Positions 17,261 through 27,431 are shown, counted from the stretch's first letter. The stretch: 54,770 nt of DNA from Enterobacteriaceae bacterium UBA2655 (GCA_002359495.1 DENB01000071.1:1-54770); one strand, 5' to 3'. The notes: generated by a model from the sequence alone, not told the origin. Translations and numbers: made by a program.

Positions 17261-19567
17261 ATGAAATTCAAACGCAAAATTAAACCCTACCGCGCGGCTG
17301 CGGGCGGCTGGGGTTCGCTGGAAGCCACTACACGTTTCGTCTTTGACAGCAAAGCTGCACTGAAAAACATGCGCAACCTGATGCGTATGAACAAAGCGCG
17401 CGGCTTTGACTGTCCCGGCTGCGCCTGGGGCGACGATAACAAAAGCACCTTCAGTTTCTGTGAAAACGGCGCCAAAGCGGTGACCTGGGAAGCGACGCGT
17501 CGCGTTGTCGACCCGGACTTCTTCGCCCGTCACAGCGTCACCACGCTTTATGCCCAGAGCAACTATTTCCTGGAGTATCAGGGCCGTCTGACGCACCCGC
17601 TGCGTTATAACGCCGAAACCGATCACTATGAGCCGGTGAGCTGGGATGAGGCTTTCGCCCTGATCGGTCGCCACATCAAGGCGATGGACAACCCTGACCA
17701 GATGGAGCTGTACACCTCGGGCCGCGCCAGCAACGAAGCCTCCTGGCTCTATCAGCTGTTCGGCCGCATGCTGGGCACCAACAATTTTCCCGACTGCTCC
17801 AACATGTGTCACGAAGCGAGCGGCACCGGCCTGAAGCGCAGCATCGGCGTAGGCAAAGGCACCATCCGCCTCGACGATTTCGATCATGCCGACGCGATTT
17901 TCGTCTTTGGCCAGAACCCGGGCACCAACCATCCGCGCATGCTGCACAGCCTGCGCCATGCGGCCGATTACGGCGCGAAAATCGTTACCTTCAATACCCT
18001 GCGCGAGCGCGGTCTGGAACGTTTCGCCGATCCGCAGAAGCCGCTGGAAGTCGTGACCTCCATGGCGGGCACCATCAGCTCCTCCTATTACCAGCCGAAC
18101 CTGGGCGGCGACATGGCCGCCGTGCGTGGCATGGTCAAAGCGCTGCTGGAAGCGCATCGCGCCAGCCTGGCGGCAGGCGAGAACGGTCTGTTCGATCAGA
18201 CCTTCCTGAATGCCAAAACGCAGGGCGTTGACGCCTACCTGGCCGCAGTAGACGCGACCAGCTGGGCCGATATCGTGAAGCAATCCGGTCTGAGCGAGCA
18301 GCAGATTCGTGAAGCGGCGGCGATCTACCAAAGCGCCGATCGCGTCATCATCACCTGGGCGATGGGCATCACGCAGCACAAACACTCTGTGGATACCGTG
18401 CGCGAAATCGTTAACCTGCAGCTGCTGTTTGGCCAGCTGGGCAAAAAAGGCGCAGGCCTCTGTCCGGTGCGCGGCCACAGCAACGTGCAGGGCAACCGCA
18501 CCATGGGCATTGATGAGAAGCCGAACAAGGCGTTTCTCGACGCGCTCGCGGCGCATTTCGACTTCGAGCCGCCGCGCGCGCCGGGCCACAATACGGTAGA
18601 AGCGCTGAACGCCATGCTGCAAGACCAGGTTAAGGTGCTGATCGCGCTCGGCGGCAACCTGGCCGCCGCCGCGCCGGATTCGCCGCGTACCGAAGAGGCG
18701 CTTTCGCGCTGTGGTCTGACCGTGCATATCAGCACCAAGCTGAACCGCAGTCATCTGGTGCCGGGACATGAAAGCCTGATCCTGCCTACGCTGGGCCGTA
18801 CCGAACGCGATATGCAGGCCAGCGGTTCGCAGTTCATCACGGTGGAAGACTCCTTCAGCATGGTGCACGCGTCCGAAGGCGTCGGCATTCCGCTGGCGGA
18901 GACGCAGCGTTCAGAAACAGCCATCGTGGCCGGCATCGCCGACGCCGTGTTCGGCAAGGAAAAACTGGACTGGCTGGCGCTGGCAGGCGATTACAATCTG
19001 ATCCGCAACCATATCGCCGCGACTATTTCGGGCTTCGCGGATTTCAACAACAAGTGCGATATTCCGGGCGGATTCTACCTCGGCAACGCCGCGGCGGAAC
19101 TGCGTTTCAATACGCCGTCGGAAAAAGCGGAGTTCAGCGCGGCCACGCTGCCTGCCTCGCTGTTCCCGCAGCTGGAAGAGACACACGTGCCCTTCACGCT
19201 GCAGACGCTGCGCTCGCATGACCAGTACAACACCACGATTTACGGTCTCGACGACCGCTATCGCGGCGTTTATGGTCAGCGCGAAGTGGTCTTTATCCAC
19301 CCGGACGACATGCAGGAGATGGGCTTCAGCGAAGGTCAGCTGGTGGACATTGAAACCCTGTGGAATGACGGCATCAGCCGTCGCGTCAGCGGCTTTAAGC
19401 TGGTGCCCTATAACATTCCGCGAGGCAATCTGGCCGCTTACTACCCTGAAACCAACCCGCTGGTTCCCCTTTCCAGCTTTGGCGACGGCAGCGGCACGCC
19501 GACCTCGAAATCGGTTCCGGTGAAGCTGGAACTGACCGCAGCGATGTCGACGCAGCGTATCGCGTAA
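17261..19567 (+). CDS. YdeP-like molybdopterin oxidoreductase (FdhF/YdeP family)
   Basis: A 768-residue protein close to E. coli YdeP (759), a cytoplasmic molybdenum-cofactor enzyme of the formate dehydrogenase/DMSO reductase superfamily. The N-terminus has GFDCPGCAW (Cys51, Cys54) instead of the usual four-cysteine Fe-S site. The motif SNMCHEASGTGL places Cys183-His184 at the position of the Mo-ligand Sec/Cys-His of FdhF. The C-terminus has the MopB cofactor-binding domain (SHDQYNTTIYGLDDRYRG). In E. coli ydeP is tied to acid resistance, with unknown substrate. The ribosome site is weak. It lies between the PTS gene and rnb, unlike in E. coli. Confidence 0.88.
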   Translation: MKFKRKIKPYRAAAGGWGSLEATTRFVFDSKAALKNMRNLMRMNKARGFDCPGCAWGDDNKSTFSFCENGAKAVTWEATRRVVDPDFFARHSVTTLYAQSNYFLEYQGRLTHPLRYNAETDHYEPVSWDEAFALIGRHIKAMDNPDQMELYTSGRASNEASWLYQLFGRMLGTNNFPDCSNMCHEASGTGLKRSIGVGKGTIRLDDFDHADAIFVFGQNPGTNHPRMLHSLRHAADYGAKIVTFNTLRERGLERFADPQKPLEVVTSMAGTISSSYYQPNLGGDMAAVRGMVKALLEAHRASLAAGENGLFDQTFLNAKTQGVDAYLAAVDATSWADIVKQSGLSEQQIREAAAIYQSADRVIITWAMGITQHKHSVDTVREIVNLQLLFGQLGKKGAGLCPVRGHSNVQGNRTMGIDEKPNKAFLDALAAHFDFEPPRAPGHNTVEALNAMLQDQVKVLIALGGNLAAAAPDSPRTEEALSRCGLTVHISTKLNRSHLVPGHESLILPTLGRTERDMQASGSQFITVEDSFSMVHASEGVGIPLAETQRSETAIVAGIADAVFGKEKLDWLALAGDYNLIRNHIAATISGFADFNNKCDIPGGFYLGNAAAELRFNTPSEKAEFSAATLPASLFPQLEETHVPFTLQTLRSHDQYNTTIYGLDDRYRGVYGQREVVFIHPDDMQEMGFSEGQLVDIETLWNDGISRRVSGFKLVPYNIPRGNLAAYYPETNPLVPLSSFGDGSGTPTSKSVPVKLELTAAMSTQRIA

Positions 19568-19588
19568 CGGGATTGTTTTTTTCAATTG

Positions 19589-19612
19589 AAAAGCCGGTTT
19601 ATCCGGCTTTTT
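19589..19612 (+). terminator. Terminator after the ydeP-like gene
   Basis: Stem AAAAGCCGG/CCGGCTTTT with loop TTTAT and a short T tail. The A-tract on the left would also allow use in the reverse direction. Confidence 0.8.
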
Positions 19613-19691
19613 CCATTGTTTTGGCCTTGCCGCGCGGCGTTGATTCGCGTAAAACTGTCAGCCGCTGTTAGGCCACGAAGCTAAATAAACT

Positions 19692-21626
19692 ATGTTCCAG
19701 GATAATCCGCTGCTCGCGCAGCTCAAAGAGAAACTCCACGCGCAAACCCCGCGTGCGGAAGGTGTGGTGAAAGGCACCGAAAAAGGATTCGGCTTTTTGG
19801 AAGTCGACGCGCAAAAAAGCTATTTCATCCCGCCCCCGCAGATGAAAAAGGTGATGCACGGCGACCGCGTCGTGGCGGTGATCCATACCGACAAAGATCG
19901 TGAAAGCGCCGAGCCGGAAACGCTGGTGGAGCCTTTCCTGAGCCGTTTTGTCGGTCGGGTGCAGAAGAAAGACGACCGTCTTTCCATCGTGCCGGATCAT
20001 CCGTTGCTGAAAGACGCTATCCCCTGTCGTGCGGTACGTGGCCTGACCCATGATTTTCAGGCGGGCGACTGGGCAGTCGCTGAGATGCGCCGTCATCCGC
20101 TGAAGGGCGATCGCGGCTTTTACGCCGAACTCACCGAATTCATTACCACCGCTGACGACCATCTCGCGCCCTGGTGGGTCACGCTGTCGCGCCATAATCT
20201 GGAGCGCGAAGCGCCGGACGTCGCTTTCGGCGAAATGCTGGATGATGGTCTGGAGCGTGAAGATTTGACCGCGCTGGAGTTCGTCACCATCGACAGCGCC
20301 AGTACGGAAGATATGGACGATGCGCTCTATGTGGAAGAGACGCCGGACGGCGCGCTGCGCCTGACCATCGCCATCGCCGACCCGACCGCCTACGTGACGG
20401 AAGGCAGCGAGCTGGACAAGCTGGCCGCCGAGCGCGCCTTTACCAACTACCTGCCGGGCTTCAATATTCCGATGCTGCCGCGTCAGCTCTCCGACGATGT
20501 CTGTTCGCTGCGTCCGCTGGTGCGACGTCCGGCGCTGGTTTGCCGCGTCACTATCGAGAAAGATGGCAGCCTGGCGGACGATATTCACTTCTTCGCCGCC
20601 TGGATCGAGTCAAAAGCCAAACTGGTTTACGACCAGGTCTCCGACTGGCTGGAAAACCTCGGCGACTGGCAGCCCGCCAGCGACGCGGTGGCGCAGCAGA
20701 TCCGTCTGCTGCACCGCATCTCCCTGGCGCGCAGCGAGTGGCGTCAGAACCATGCGCTGGTCTTCAAAGATCGTCCTGATTACCGCTTCCTGCTGGGTGA
20801 GAAAGGCGAAGTGCTGGACATCATCGCCGAGCCGCGCCGCATCGCCAACCGCATGGTTGAAGAGTCGATGATCCTGGCGAACATCTGCGCGGGGAAAGTG
20901 CTGCGCGATAAGCTGGGCTTCGGCATCTACAACGTTCATAACGGTTTTGACACTGCCAACGCGGAACAGGTGGCGGGCGTGCTCGCCGGACACGGCTTCA
21001 GCGTGGACCCGCAGCAGATCACCACGCTGGAAGGCTTCCGCGCGCTGCGTCGCGAGCTGGACGCCCAGCCGACCCCGTTCCTCGACAGCCGCATTCGTCG
21101 TTTTCAGGCCTTCGCGGAAATCAGCACCGAGCCGGGTCCTCACTTCGGACTGGGGCTGGAAGCCTATGCGACCTGGACTTCGCCGATCCGTAAGTATGGC
21201 GACATGATCAACCACCGTCTGCTGAAAGCGGTGATCCGCGGTGAGACCATCGCCCGTCCGCAGGATGCGCTGACGCTGACCATGAGCGAACGTCGCCGTC
21301 TGAACCGCATGGCGGAACGCGACGTCGGCGACTGGCTCTACGCCCGTTACCTCGCCTCTGCCGCCGGCAGCGATCGTAAGTTCAGCGCCGAGATTATCGA
21401 TGTCTCGCGCGGCGGCATGCGCGTTCGTCTGCAGGAGAACGGCGCGGTCGCCTTTATTCCTGCGCCGTTCATTCATGCGGTGCGCGACGAGCTGGTCTGC
21501 AGCCAGGAAAACGGCACCGTGCAGATCAAAGGCGAAATCATTTATCGCGTCACGGATGTTATTGAGGTTACCATCGCCGAAGTGCGCATGGAAACGCGCA
21601 GCGTCGTGGCCTGTCCTGCCGCCTGA
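19692..21626 (+). CDS. rnb: RNase II, exoribonuclease
   Basis: A 644-residue protein, identical in length to E. coli RNase II, a processive 3'-5' exoribonuclease that degrades single-stranded RNA. Cold-shock-type RNA-binding domains are at about 1-185, and the RNB catalytic domain contains the Mg-binding acidic cluster [11 protein letters not shown] beginning at Asp201. The C-terminal S1 domain is about 560-644. It begins [15 protein letters not shown] as in E. coli. In E. coli yciW lies directly beside rnb; here an accessory block of about 6 kb separates them. Confidence 0.98.
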   Translation: MFQDNPLLAQLKEKLHAQTPRAEGVVKGTEKGFGFLEVDAQKSYFIPPPQMKKVMHGDRVVAVIHTDKDRESAEPETLVEPFLSRFVGRVQKKDDRLSIVPDHPLLKDAIPCRAVRGLTHDFQAGDWAVAEMRRHPLKGDRGFYAELTEFITTADDHLAPWWVTLSRHNLEREAPDVAFGEMLDDGLEREDLTALEFVTIDSASTEDMDDALYVEETPDGALRLTIAIADPTAYVTEGSELDKLAAERAFTNYLPGFNIPMLPRQLSDDVCSLRPLVRRPALVCRVTIEKDGSLADDIHFFAAWIESKAKLVYDQVSDWLENLGDWQPASDAVAQQIRLLHRISLARSEWRQNHALVFKDRPDYRFLLGEKGEVLDIIAEPRRIANRMVEESMILANICAGKVLRDKLGFGIYNVHNGFDTANAEQVAGVLAGHGFSVDPQQITTLEGFRALRRELDAQPTPFLDSRIRRFQAFAEISTEPGPHFGLGLEAYATWTSPIRKYGDMINHRLLKAVIRGETIARPQDALTLTMSERRRLNRMAERDVGDWLYARYLASAAGSDRKFSAEIIDVSRGGMRVRLQENGAVAFIPAPFIHAVRDELVCSQENGTVQIKGEIIYRVTDVIEVTIAEVRMETRSVVACPAA

Positions 21627-21638
21627 GCATAAAACTCT

Positions 21639-21669
21639 GCGGGATAACGCTGTTTATCCCGCTTTTTTT
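21639..21669 (+). terminator. rnb intrinsic terminator
   Basis: Nine-bp stem GCGGGATAA/TTATCCCGC with a 6-base loop, followed by T7. Confidence 0.9.
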
Positions 21670-21803
21670 GCCCTTCCCGCCAACCGTTAAATTTGCTTCC
21701 CGCTTCACACTTCTCCATAGAAACACTTTCCCTAACAATCTATTACATTACTTTTAACTTGTTGCCTTAGAGCCTCTTATTCTGGTCCAACAAGGAGTCA
21801 GTA

Positions 21804-23869
21804 ATGAACAACGTCAAAACCGGCATTATTTGGTTAGCAGTGGCGTTTCTCGGTGCTTTTGCCTTTGCCATGCTGGCTCTCAGCCGCGGCGAACAGGTCA
21901 ATGCCGTCTGGCTGGTCATCGCCGCCGTCGCCTGTTACAGCATCGCTTACCGCTTTTACAGCCTTTTTATCTCGCGCAACATTTTCGAGCTGGACGATCG
22001 CCGCCGTACGCCGGCGGAGCGTCATAACGACGGGCTCGACTATGTTCCGACCAACAAATGGGTGCTGTTCGGCCATCATTTCGCCGCTATCGCCGGCGCC
22101 GGACCGCTGGTCGGGCCGATTCTGGCGGCGCAGATGGGATTCCTGCCGGGCACCATCTGGATTCTGGTCGGCGTGATGTTCGCCGGCGCGGTGCAGGATT
22201 TTCTGGTGCTGTTTATCTCCACCCGCCGTGATGGCCGCTCGCTTGGTGAGATGGCGCGCCAGGAGCTGGGCGCCTTCGCCGGCGTGATTACCATGCTGGG
22301 CGCGCTGGGCGTGATGATCATTATTCTTTCGGCGCTGGCGCTGGTAGTGGTGAAAGCGCTGACGAACAGCCCTTGGGGCCTGTTTACCATTGCCGCGACC
22401 ATTCCCATCGCACTGTTTATGGGCGTCTATATGCGCTTTTTGCGTCCGGGCAAAATCGCCGAGGTCTCCGTGATTGGCTTCGTGCTGATGATGGCGGCGA
22501 TTATTTACGGCGGCGACATCGCGCAACATCCCTTCTGGGGCCCCTTCTTTACCCTGAAAGGCACCTCGCTGACCTGGGTGCTGGTGATTTACGGTTTTGT
22601 CGCCTCGGTGCTGCCGGTCTGGCTGCTGCTGGCGCCGCGCGATTACCTCTCCACCTTTCTGAAAATCGGCGTGATCATCGGCCTGGCGATCGGCATTCTG
22701 TTCGCCATGCCAGCCATGAAAATGCCCGCCGTGACGCGTTTCATCGACGGCAGCGGCCCGGTCTTCTCCGGCGCGCTGTTCCCCTTCCTGTTTATCACCA
22801 TCGCCTGCGGCGCGATTTCCGGCTTTCACGCGCTGGTTTCCAGCGGCACCACGCCTAAACTGGTGGAGCGCGAAAGCCATATTCGCTTTATCGGCTACGG
22901 CGCGATGCTGATGGAGTCGTTCGTGGCGATCATGGCGCTGATTTGCGCCTCGGTGATCGATCCCGGCGTCTATTTCGCCATGAACGCGCCGGCGGCGCTG
23001 ATCGGCACCACGGTGGAGAACGCGTCGCAGGTGATTAACGGCTGGGGCTTTGTGGTGACGCCGGAGATGCTGAGCGGCATCGCGCGCGACGTAGGCGAAG
23101 GCACTATTCTCTCCCGCGCCGGCGGCGCGCCGACGTTCGCCGTCGGCATGGCGCATATCATCACCGACGTGTTTAACAGCCGCGCCATGATGGCCTTCTG
23201 GTACCACTTCGCCATTCTGTTTGAAGCGCTGTTTATTCTTACCGCTGTGGATGCCGGCACCCGCGCCTGCCGCTTTATGGTCCAGGATCTGGTGGGCACC
23301 GTGGTGCCCTCGCTGGCGAATAACCGTTCCTGGTTCGGCAATATGGCCGGCACCACGGTGGCCGTCGCCGGCTGGGGCTTTTTCGTTTATCAGGGCGTGG
23401 TCGATCCGCTTGGCGGCATCAATACCCTCTGGCCGCTGTTCGGCATCGGCAATCAGATGCTCGCCTCGATGGCGCTGATCCTCGGCACCGTGGTGCTGTT
23501 CAAAATGAAAAAGCAGCGTTATGCCTGGGTGACTATCCTGCCGACCCTCTGGCTGTTTATCACCTCGATGACCGCCGGCTGGCAAAAAATATTTCATGAG
23601 AAGCCCGCCATCGGTTTCCTGCGCAAGCGAATAAGTACCGCAAGGGCATCGCGGACGGCGTGGTGATCGCGCCGGCCAAAACCGTCGCGGATATGCAGAC
23701 TATCGTGTTCAGCAACCAGATCAACGCCGTGCTGTGCGGATTCTTTATGCTGGTCGCCGTCACTATGCTGATCGCCGCGTTTTTCGTTATCCGCCGTGCG
23801 CTGAAGAGCGAGGTGCCGACCATTCATGAAGCGGAAGTATCGCTGCGCAAGGAGGCTCGCCATGTCTGA
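21804..23869 (+). pseudogene. cstA: CstA-family pyruvate/peptide transporter, frameshifted near the 3' end
   Basis: The frame from 21804 encodes about 605 residues that follow E. coli CstA closely (for example VPTNKWVLFGHHFAAIAGAGPLVGP and SGFHALVSSGTTPKL), a multi-helix carbon-starvation transporter. After GWQKIFHEKPAIGFL (about 23620) this frame drifts and stops at 23666. The homologous continuation (AQANKYRKGIADG, then a last membrane helix NAVLCGFFMLVAVTMLIAAFF) is in the -1 frame from 23621 and ends at 23869. One missing G near 23621 explains it. The repaired protein would have about 688 residues. The product as written has 620 residues with an altered end and no last helix. Real decay and sequencing error cannot be told apart here. 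It overlaps the next gene by 8 bases. Confidence 0.85.
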
Positions 23870-24152
23870 TTTTGTGCGGCGCGCCGCTCGCCCGGTCGGC
23901 GGCTGGCAGATACGCGCCTGTTATCCGCAGACCCCGCAGGCGCCGCGCGGTTTCCGCTGGCGCGCCCTGTGGCGCGGCGTGCAGCAGAGCTTCCGCCTGA
24001 TGGTGGGCGTTCAGGATTACCGCAACTACCTGCGGCATATGCGGCTGCGGCACCCTGAGGTCGCGCCGATGAGCGAGCGCGACTTCCATCGCTACTGCCT
24101 GGAGGCGCGTTTCCCGAGCAAGGCGGGCAAGCTGGGCAAATGCCCGTGCTGA
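23862..24152 (+). CDS. YbdD/YjiX-family small protein, CstA partner (DUF466)
   Basis: A 96-residue protein whose C-terminal half follows the YbdD/YjiX family (SFRLMVGVQDYRNYLRHMRLRHPEVAPMSERDFHRYCLEARF, given here as the region at about 42-85). Genes of this family nearly always follow cstA or btsT and are needed for full transport. The ATG at 23862 follows GGAGG and overlaps the end of the cstA reading frame (ATGTCTGA). The N-terminal 35 residues are longer and more basic than in E. coli YbdD (65 residues). It ends in a CPC motif. Confidence 0.85.
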   Translation: MSDFVRRAARPVGGWQIRACYPQTPQAPRGFRWRALWRGVQQSFRLMVGVQDYRNYLRHMRLRHPEVAPMSERDFHRYCLEARFPSKAGKLGKCPC

Positions 24153-24435
24153 TGAAAGCTTAGCGCGGCCTTACGCGCGATAAACCTGCACCCGAAACGT
24201 TGCGCGCCAGCGGAGTAAGGTGCGTTTTTTTATTGCACCCCTAAAGGCGAGTCGTCACCTCTGCGGCCAGGGCGGGTTAGCGAAAGCGTCGCGTCGTCGC
24301 GAGGCCATTTTGTGCCATTTTTCGCGCAAAGAAAAAATAAATGCCGCAGGCGTCTTGTGCTGACATCCGATGATGAATACTGTTGCTAAAATAATGAGAT
24401 ACCACCTGCAGAGCATTCCCCCGGAGGAATTTTTC

Positions 24436-26421
24436 ATGACCGATGAACAAGGGCAAACGTTGTTGTATACCTTGTTTGGTACCGCCAGCCCGCACTGGCG
24501 TCTCAGCACGGACAGCGATGCTCTGCATTTAGCGCAGGATGAGAATGCGCACACCAATCTCGCCGTACCGCTCACCCCCGCACAGGCCAGCCTGCTGCGC
24601 TCCATGACGGTGATTACCTCCAGCATTAACCTGACGCTTTCGCTGCGCGGCGATAGGGTGCCTATGCATTTCGTCGGCCGCAAGGTCAACCAGTCGAGCT
24701 GGGCGGGCACCGCCTCCGCCTGGGGCGATACCTCTTCCGTCGCGCGCGATTTGACGCTGGGACTCTCTTTTGCCGAGCAGGTGGTTTCCGAAGCGAATTC
24801 GGTGATCGTGATCCTCGATCAGCGCGGCAACATTCAGCGTTTCAACCGGCTCAGCGAAGAGTACACCGGTCTGAAAGAGCAGGAAGTTATCGGCCGCAAC
24901 GTGTTTCAGCTTTTTATGACCAAGCAGGAGGCCGCCGCCTCGCGTCGCAACATCGCCGGATTCTTTCGCGACGGCAACTCTTATGAAGTGGAGCGCTGGG
25001 TCAAAACCAAAAAGGGCCAGCGACTCTTTCTGTTTCGTAATAAGTTCGTTCACAGCGGCAGCGGTAAAAATGAAATTTTCCTCATCTGTTCAGGTACGGA
25101 CATAACTGAAGAGCGACGCGCTCAGGAACGCCTGCGGGTGCTCGCCAATACTGATACCGTCACAGGTTTGCCTAATCGCAACGCGATCCATCAGCAAATC
25201 AGCCTGGCGCTTGAACAGGCAGGCGACAGTGAGACCGGCGTGGTTTACCTCGATCTCGATAATTTCAAAAAAGTGAACGACGCCTACGGCCATATGTTCG
25301 GCGATCAGCTGCTGCAGGCAGTTTCCCTCGCGATCTTAAGCTGTCTGGGCAAAGACCAGACGCTGGCCCGTCTGGGCGGCGATGAGTTCGTAGTACTGGC
25401 GGAACAGACCAGCCAGGCGGAGCTGGAAGCGATGGCTTCACGTATTCTGGAGCGTCTGCGTCAGCCATTTCGCATCGGTTTGATCGAGGTTTACAGCGGT
25501 TGTTCTATTGGCGTCGCCTTCGCCCCGGCGCACGGCGACGATCGTGACAGCCTGATTAGAAATGCCGATACCGCGATGTATCACGCCAAGGAGAACGGAC
25601 GGGGAAAATTCTGCGTCTTCGCTAGCGAGATGAATCAGCGGGTATTTGAATATTTATGGCTGGACACCAACCTGCGCAAGGCGCTGGAGCTGGATCAGCT
25701 GATCGTCTTCTATCAGCCTAAAATCGATCGCGACGGCGTCGTGCGCAGCGCGGAAGCCCTGGTGCGCTGGCACTCGCCGGAGCGCGGCCTGGTGCCGCCG
25801 GGCGATTTTATCTCCTACGCGGAAGAGTCCGGCCTGATCGTTCCGCTCGGCCGCTGGGTGATGTTGAACGTGCTGCGACAGATTATCCAGTGGCGCGGCG
25901 AAGGCATCGATCTGCGCGTGGCGGTCAACGTCTCGGCGCGCCAGCTGATCGACCAGAGCATTTACAGCGATCTGCAGCAGGCGCTGGCGGAGAGCAATCT
26001 GGAAACCAGTCCGATCGATATTGAGCTGACGGAGAGCTGTTTGATTGAGAACGAGGCGCAGGCGCTGGCGCTGATGAAGCAGTTTCAGGAGCTGGGCGCT
26101 CAGGTTCATCTGGACGATTTCGGCACCGGCTACTCTTCGCTGTCACAGCTGGCGCGCGTGCCGATTAACGCCATCAAGCTCGACCAAAGCTTTATCCGCA
26201 ATGTGAATCAGCGGCCCGTTTCGCAGTCGCTGGTGCGGGCTATCGTCGCGGTGGCCAAGGCGCTCGATTTGCAGGTGATCGCCGAAGGCATCGAAACCGA
26301 GTCAGAGGAGAAATTCGTTATTAACAGCGGCGTGGACGGCCGTCAGGGCTATTACTACGCAAAACCAATGCCCGCCGAGCAGTTTGGGCATTGGCTGGCT
26401 AAGCATCCTGCCCGCGTATAG
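24436..26421 (+). CDS. rpfR: RpfR (PdeR/Gmr), DSF receptor and c-di-GMP enzyme
   Basis: A 661-residue protein, the length of E. coli PdeR/Gmr. The N-terminal segment (about 1-95) matches the RpfF-interaction domain, PAS about 110-225 is the fatty-acid sensor, GGDEF is intact at 314-318 and EAL at 440-442. The ATG at 24436 follows CGGAGGAA; an in-frame ATG 22 codons upstream lacks this. In Burkholderia and Cronobacter, RpfR binds cis-2-unsaturated fatty acids (DSF/BDSF) through PAS, and this stimulates c-di-GMP hydrolysis. It is convergent with rpfF, 15 bases between stops, which supports the RpfR name. Confidence 0.93.
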   Translation: MTDEQGQTLLYTLFGTASPHWRLSTDSDALHLAQDENAHTNLAVPLTPAQASLLRSMTVITSSINLTLSLRGDRVPMHFVGRKVNQSSWAGTASAWGDTSSVARDLTLGLSFAEQVVSEANSVIVILDQRGNIQRFNRLSEEYTGLKEQEVIGRNVFQLFMTKQEAAASRRNIAGFFRDGNSYEVERWVKTKKGQRLFLFRNKFVHSGSGKNEIFLICSGTDITEERRAQERLRVLANTDTVTGLPNRNAIHQQISLALEQAGDSETGVVYLDLDNFKKVNDAYGHMFGDQLLQAVSLAILSCLGKDQTLARLGGDEFVVLAEQTSQAELEAMASRILERLRQPFRIGLIEVYSGCSIGVAFAPAHGDDRDSLIRNADTAMYHAKENGRGKFCVFASEMNQRVFEYLWLDTNLRKALELDQLIVFYQPKIDRDGVVRSAEALVRWHSPERGLVPPGDFISYAEESGLIVPLGRWVMLNVLRQIIQWRGEGIDLRVAVNVSARQLIDQSIYSDLQQALAESNLETSPIDIELTESCLIENEAQALALMKQFQELGAQVHLDDFGTGYSSLSQLARVPINAIKLDQSFIRNVNQRPVSQSLVRAIVAVAKALDLQVIAEGIETESEEKFVINSGVDGRQGYYYAKPMPAEQFGHWLAKHPARV

Positions 26422-26436
26422 CGTTACTTCCCGATA

Positions 26437-27303
26437 TTAACCGGCTTTGCGCAACGCTGCGCTATGCCGGTTTTGCAATTGCACCAAACGCTCCATATAG
26501 GCGATATCTTTAGGCTCCAGCGTAAAGGCGTAATCCACCCAATCTTCAGTGATGTCCATCAGCTCCGCGCGTGAGAGCTGCAGCACGCGCTGACGCGCTT
26601 TCAACATCGCTCTGACGCCGTTCAGCTTCGGCCGCAAGGTATCGATAAAGGTGCGCGTGGCGCGGTAGCTCTCCCCCTGCTGGAAAACTTTATCCACCAG
26701 TCCTCGGGTTTCATACCACTCCGCACTGTGCGACTCCCCTTCGCAGATTAACTCTTCCGCCAGCTTCATTCCGGCGCGACGCGCCACCAGCGAGTAGCCG
26801 CCCATGCCGGGAAACAGGTTGAAGGCGATCTCCGGGAAGCCCATACGCGCGTTGTTCTGCGCCAGAATGAAGTGATGTGCCAGCGCCGCCTCAAAGCCGC
26901 CGCCCAGCGCACTGCCTTCGATCATCGCCAGCGTGACTGCGCCGGTGTCGAAGCCTTTGGCCGCCGAATGAATGCAGTCTACGCAGGCGCGCGCATAGGC
27001 GCGCAGCGCCTCGCGCCGTCCGTTGCGGATGCACTCAACGAAGAAGCGCAAATCGCCGCCGGCGTTGAACATCTGCGGCACCAGCGAGCCGGTAACCCAA
27101 AAATCGATCGGCAGACCGGAGCGCTGCGCCGCATAGCTCAGGTTCATGATCTCCTCGATCAACTCATGATTAAAACTGGGCCGCGGCTGCGCGCGCAGCA
27201 GCATCCACATGGTGTGACGCCCCTCCTCGTAGTAGGCCACCAGCTGGGTGGTTTGTCCGGCTTCGGTGAATAATCTGCAGGTAGGCTGGTTAATAACTGA
27301 CAT
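26437..27303 (-). CDS. rpfF: RpfF, DSF-family signal synthase (crotonase fold)
   Basis: A 288-residue crotonase-superfamily protein, matching Xanthomonas RpfF (289) in length and motifs. These include GGDLRFFVECIR, the oxyanion-hole stretch EGSALGGGFEAAL and the strand MGFPEIAFNLFPGMG. The two catalytic glutamates are at Glu138 and Glu158, the same 20-residue spacing as Glu141/Glu161 of RpfF. The enzyme acts on acyl-ACP as both dehydratase and thioesterase to release cis-2-unsaturated fatty acids used as a diffusible signal. It is next to and convergent with its receptor gene rpfR. An ordinary enoyl-CoA hydratase is less likely given the motifs and context. Confidence 0.92.
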   Translation of the reverse strand: MSVINQPTCRLFTEAGQTTQLVAYYEEGRHTMWMLLRAQPRPSFNHELIEEIMNLSYAAQRSGLPIDFWVTGSLVPQMFNAGGDLRFFVECIRNGRREALRAYARACVDCIHSAAKGFDTGAVTLAMIEGSALGGGFEAALAHHFILAQNNARMGFPEIAFNLFPGMGGYSLVARRAGMKLAEELICEGESHSAEWYETRGLVDKVFQQGESYRATRTFIDTLRPKLNGVRAMLKARQRVLQLSRAELMDITEDWVDYAFTLEPKDIAYMERLVQLQNRHSAALRKAG

Positions 27304-27407
27304 AATTCAATCCTCTGTTTAATTGATGCGTTCTACGCCACATCAGCGTAATCCAGAGTGAAGCCGTACCAAATGAGAGATTGATTTATATAGTAAAATA
27401 CAGAGAT

Positions 27408-27431
27408 ATCCCCGACACAGGGGTCGGGGAT
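27408..27431 (-). terminator. Hairpin after kdgT, probable terminator
   Basis: Stem ATCCCCGAC/GTCGGGGAT with a 6-base loop, just past the kdgT stop on the minus strand. The following bases are T-rich but not a clean T tract. Confidence 0.55.

Noticed and set aside
17111..18868. A 585-codon minus-strand frame over the ydeP-like gene
   Set aside because: Same reason: reversed-codon composition and no recognisable domain, whereas the plus strand encodes an intact YdeP-like enzyme.
21834..23597. A 587-codon minus-strand frame over cstA
   Set aside because: Shadow frame rich in H, Q, R and D from reversed hydrophobic codons; the plus strand encodes a membrane transporter.
23600..23630. Programmed -1 frameshifting in cstA
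   Set aside because: No slippery heptamer is present at the shift point (CCTGCGCAAG) and homologues use a single frame; a simple one-base deletion or sequencing error explains it better.
24205..24240. Possible terminator with GGTGC/GCACC stem after the YbdD-type gene
   Set aside because: The T run lies inside the loop and not after the stem, so it does not fit an intrinsic terminator.
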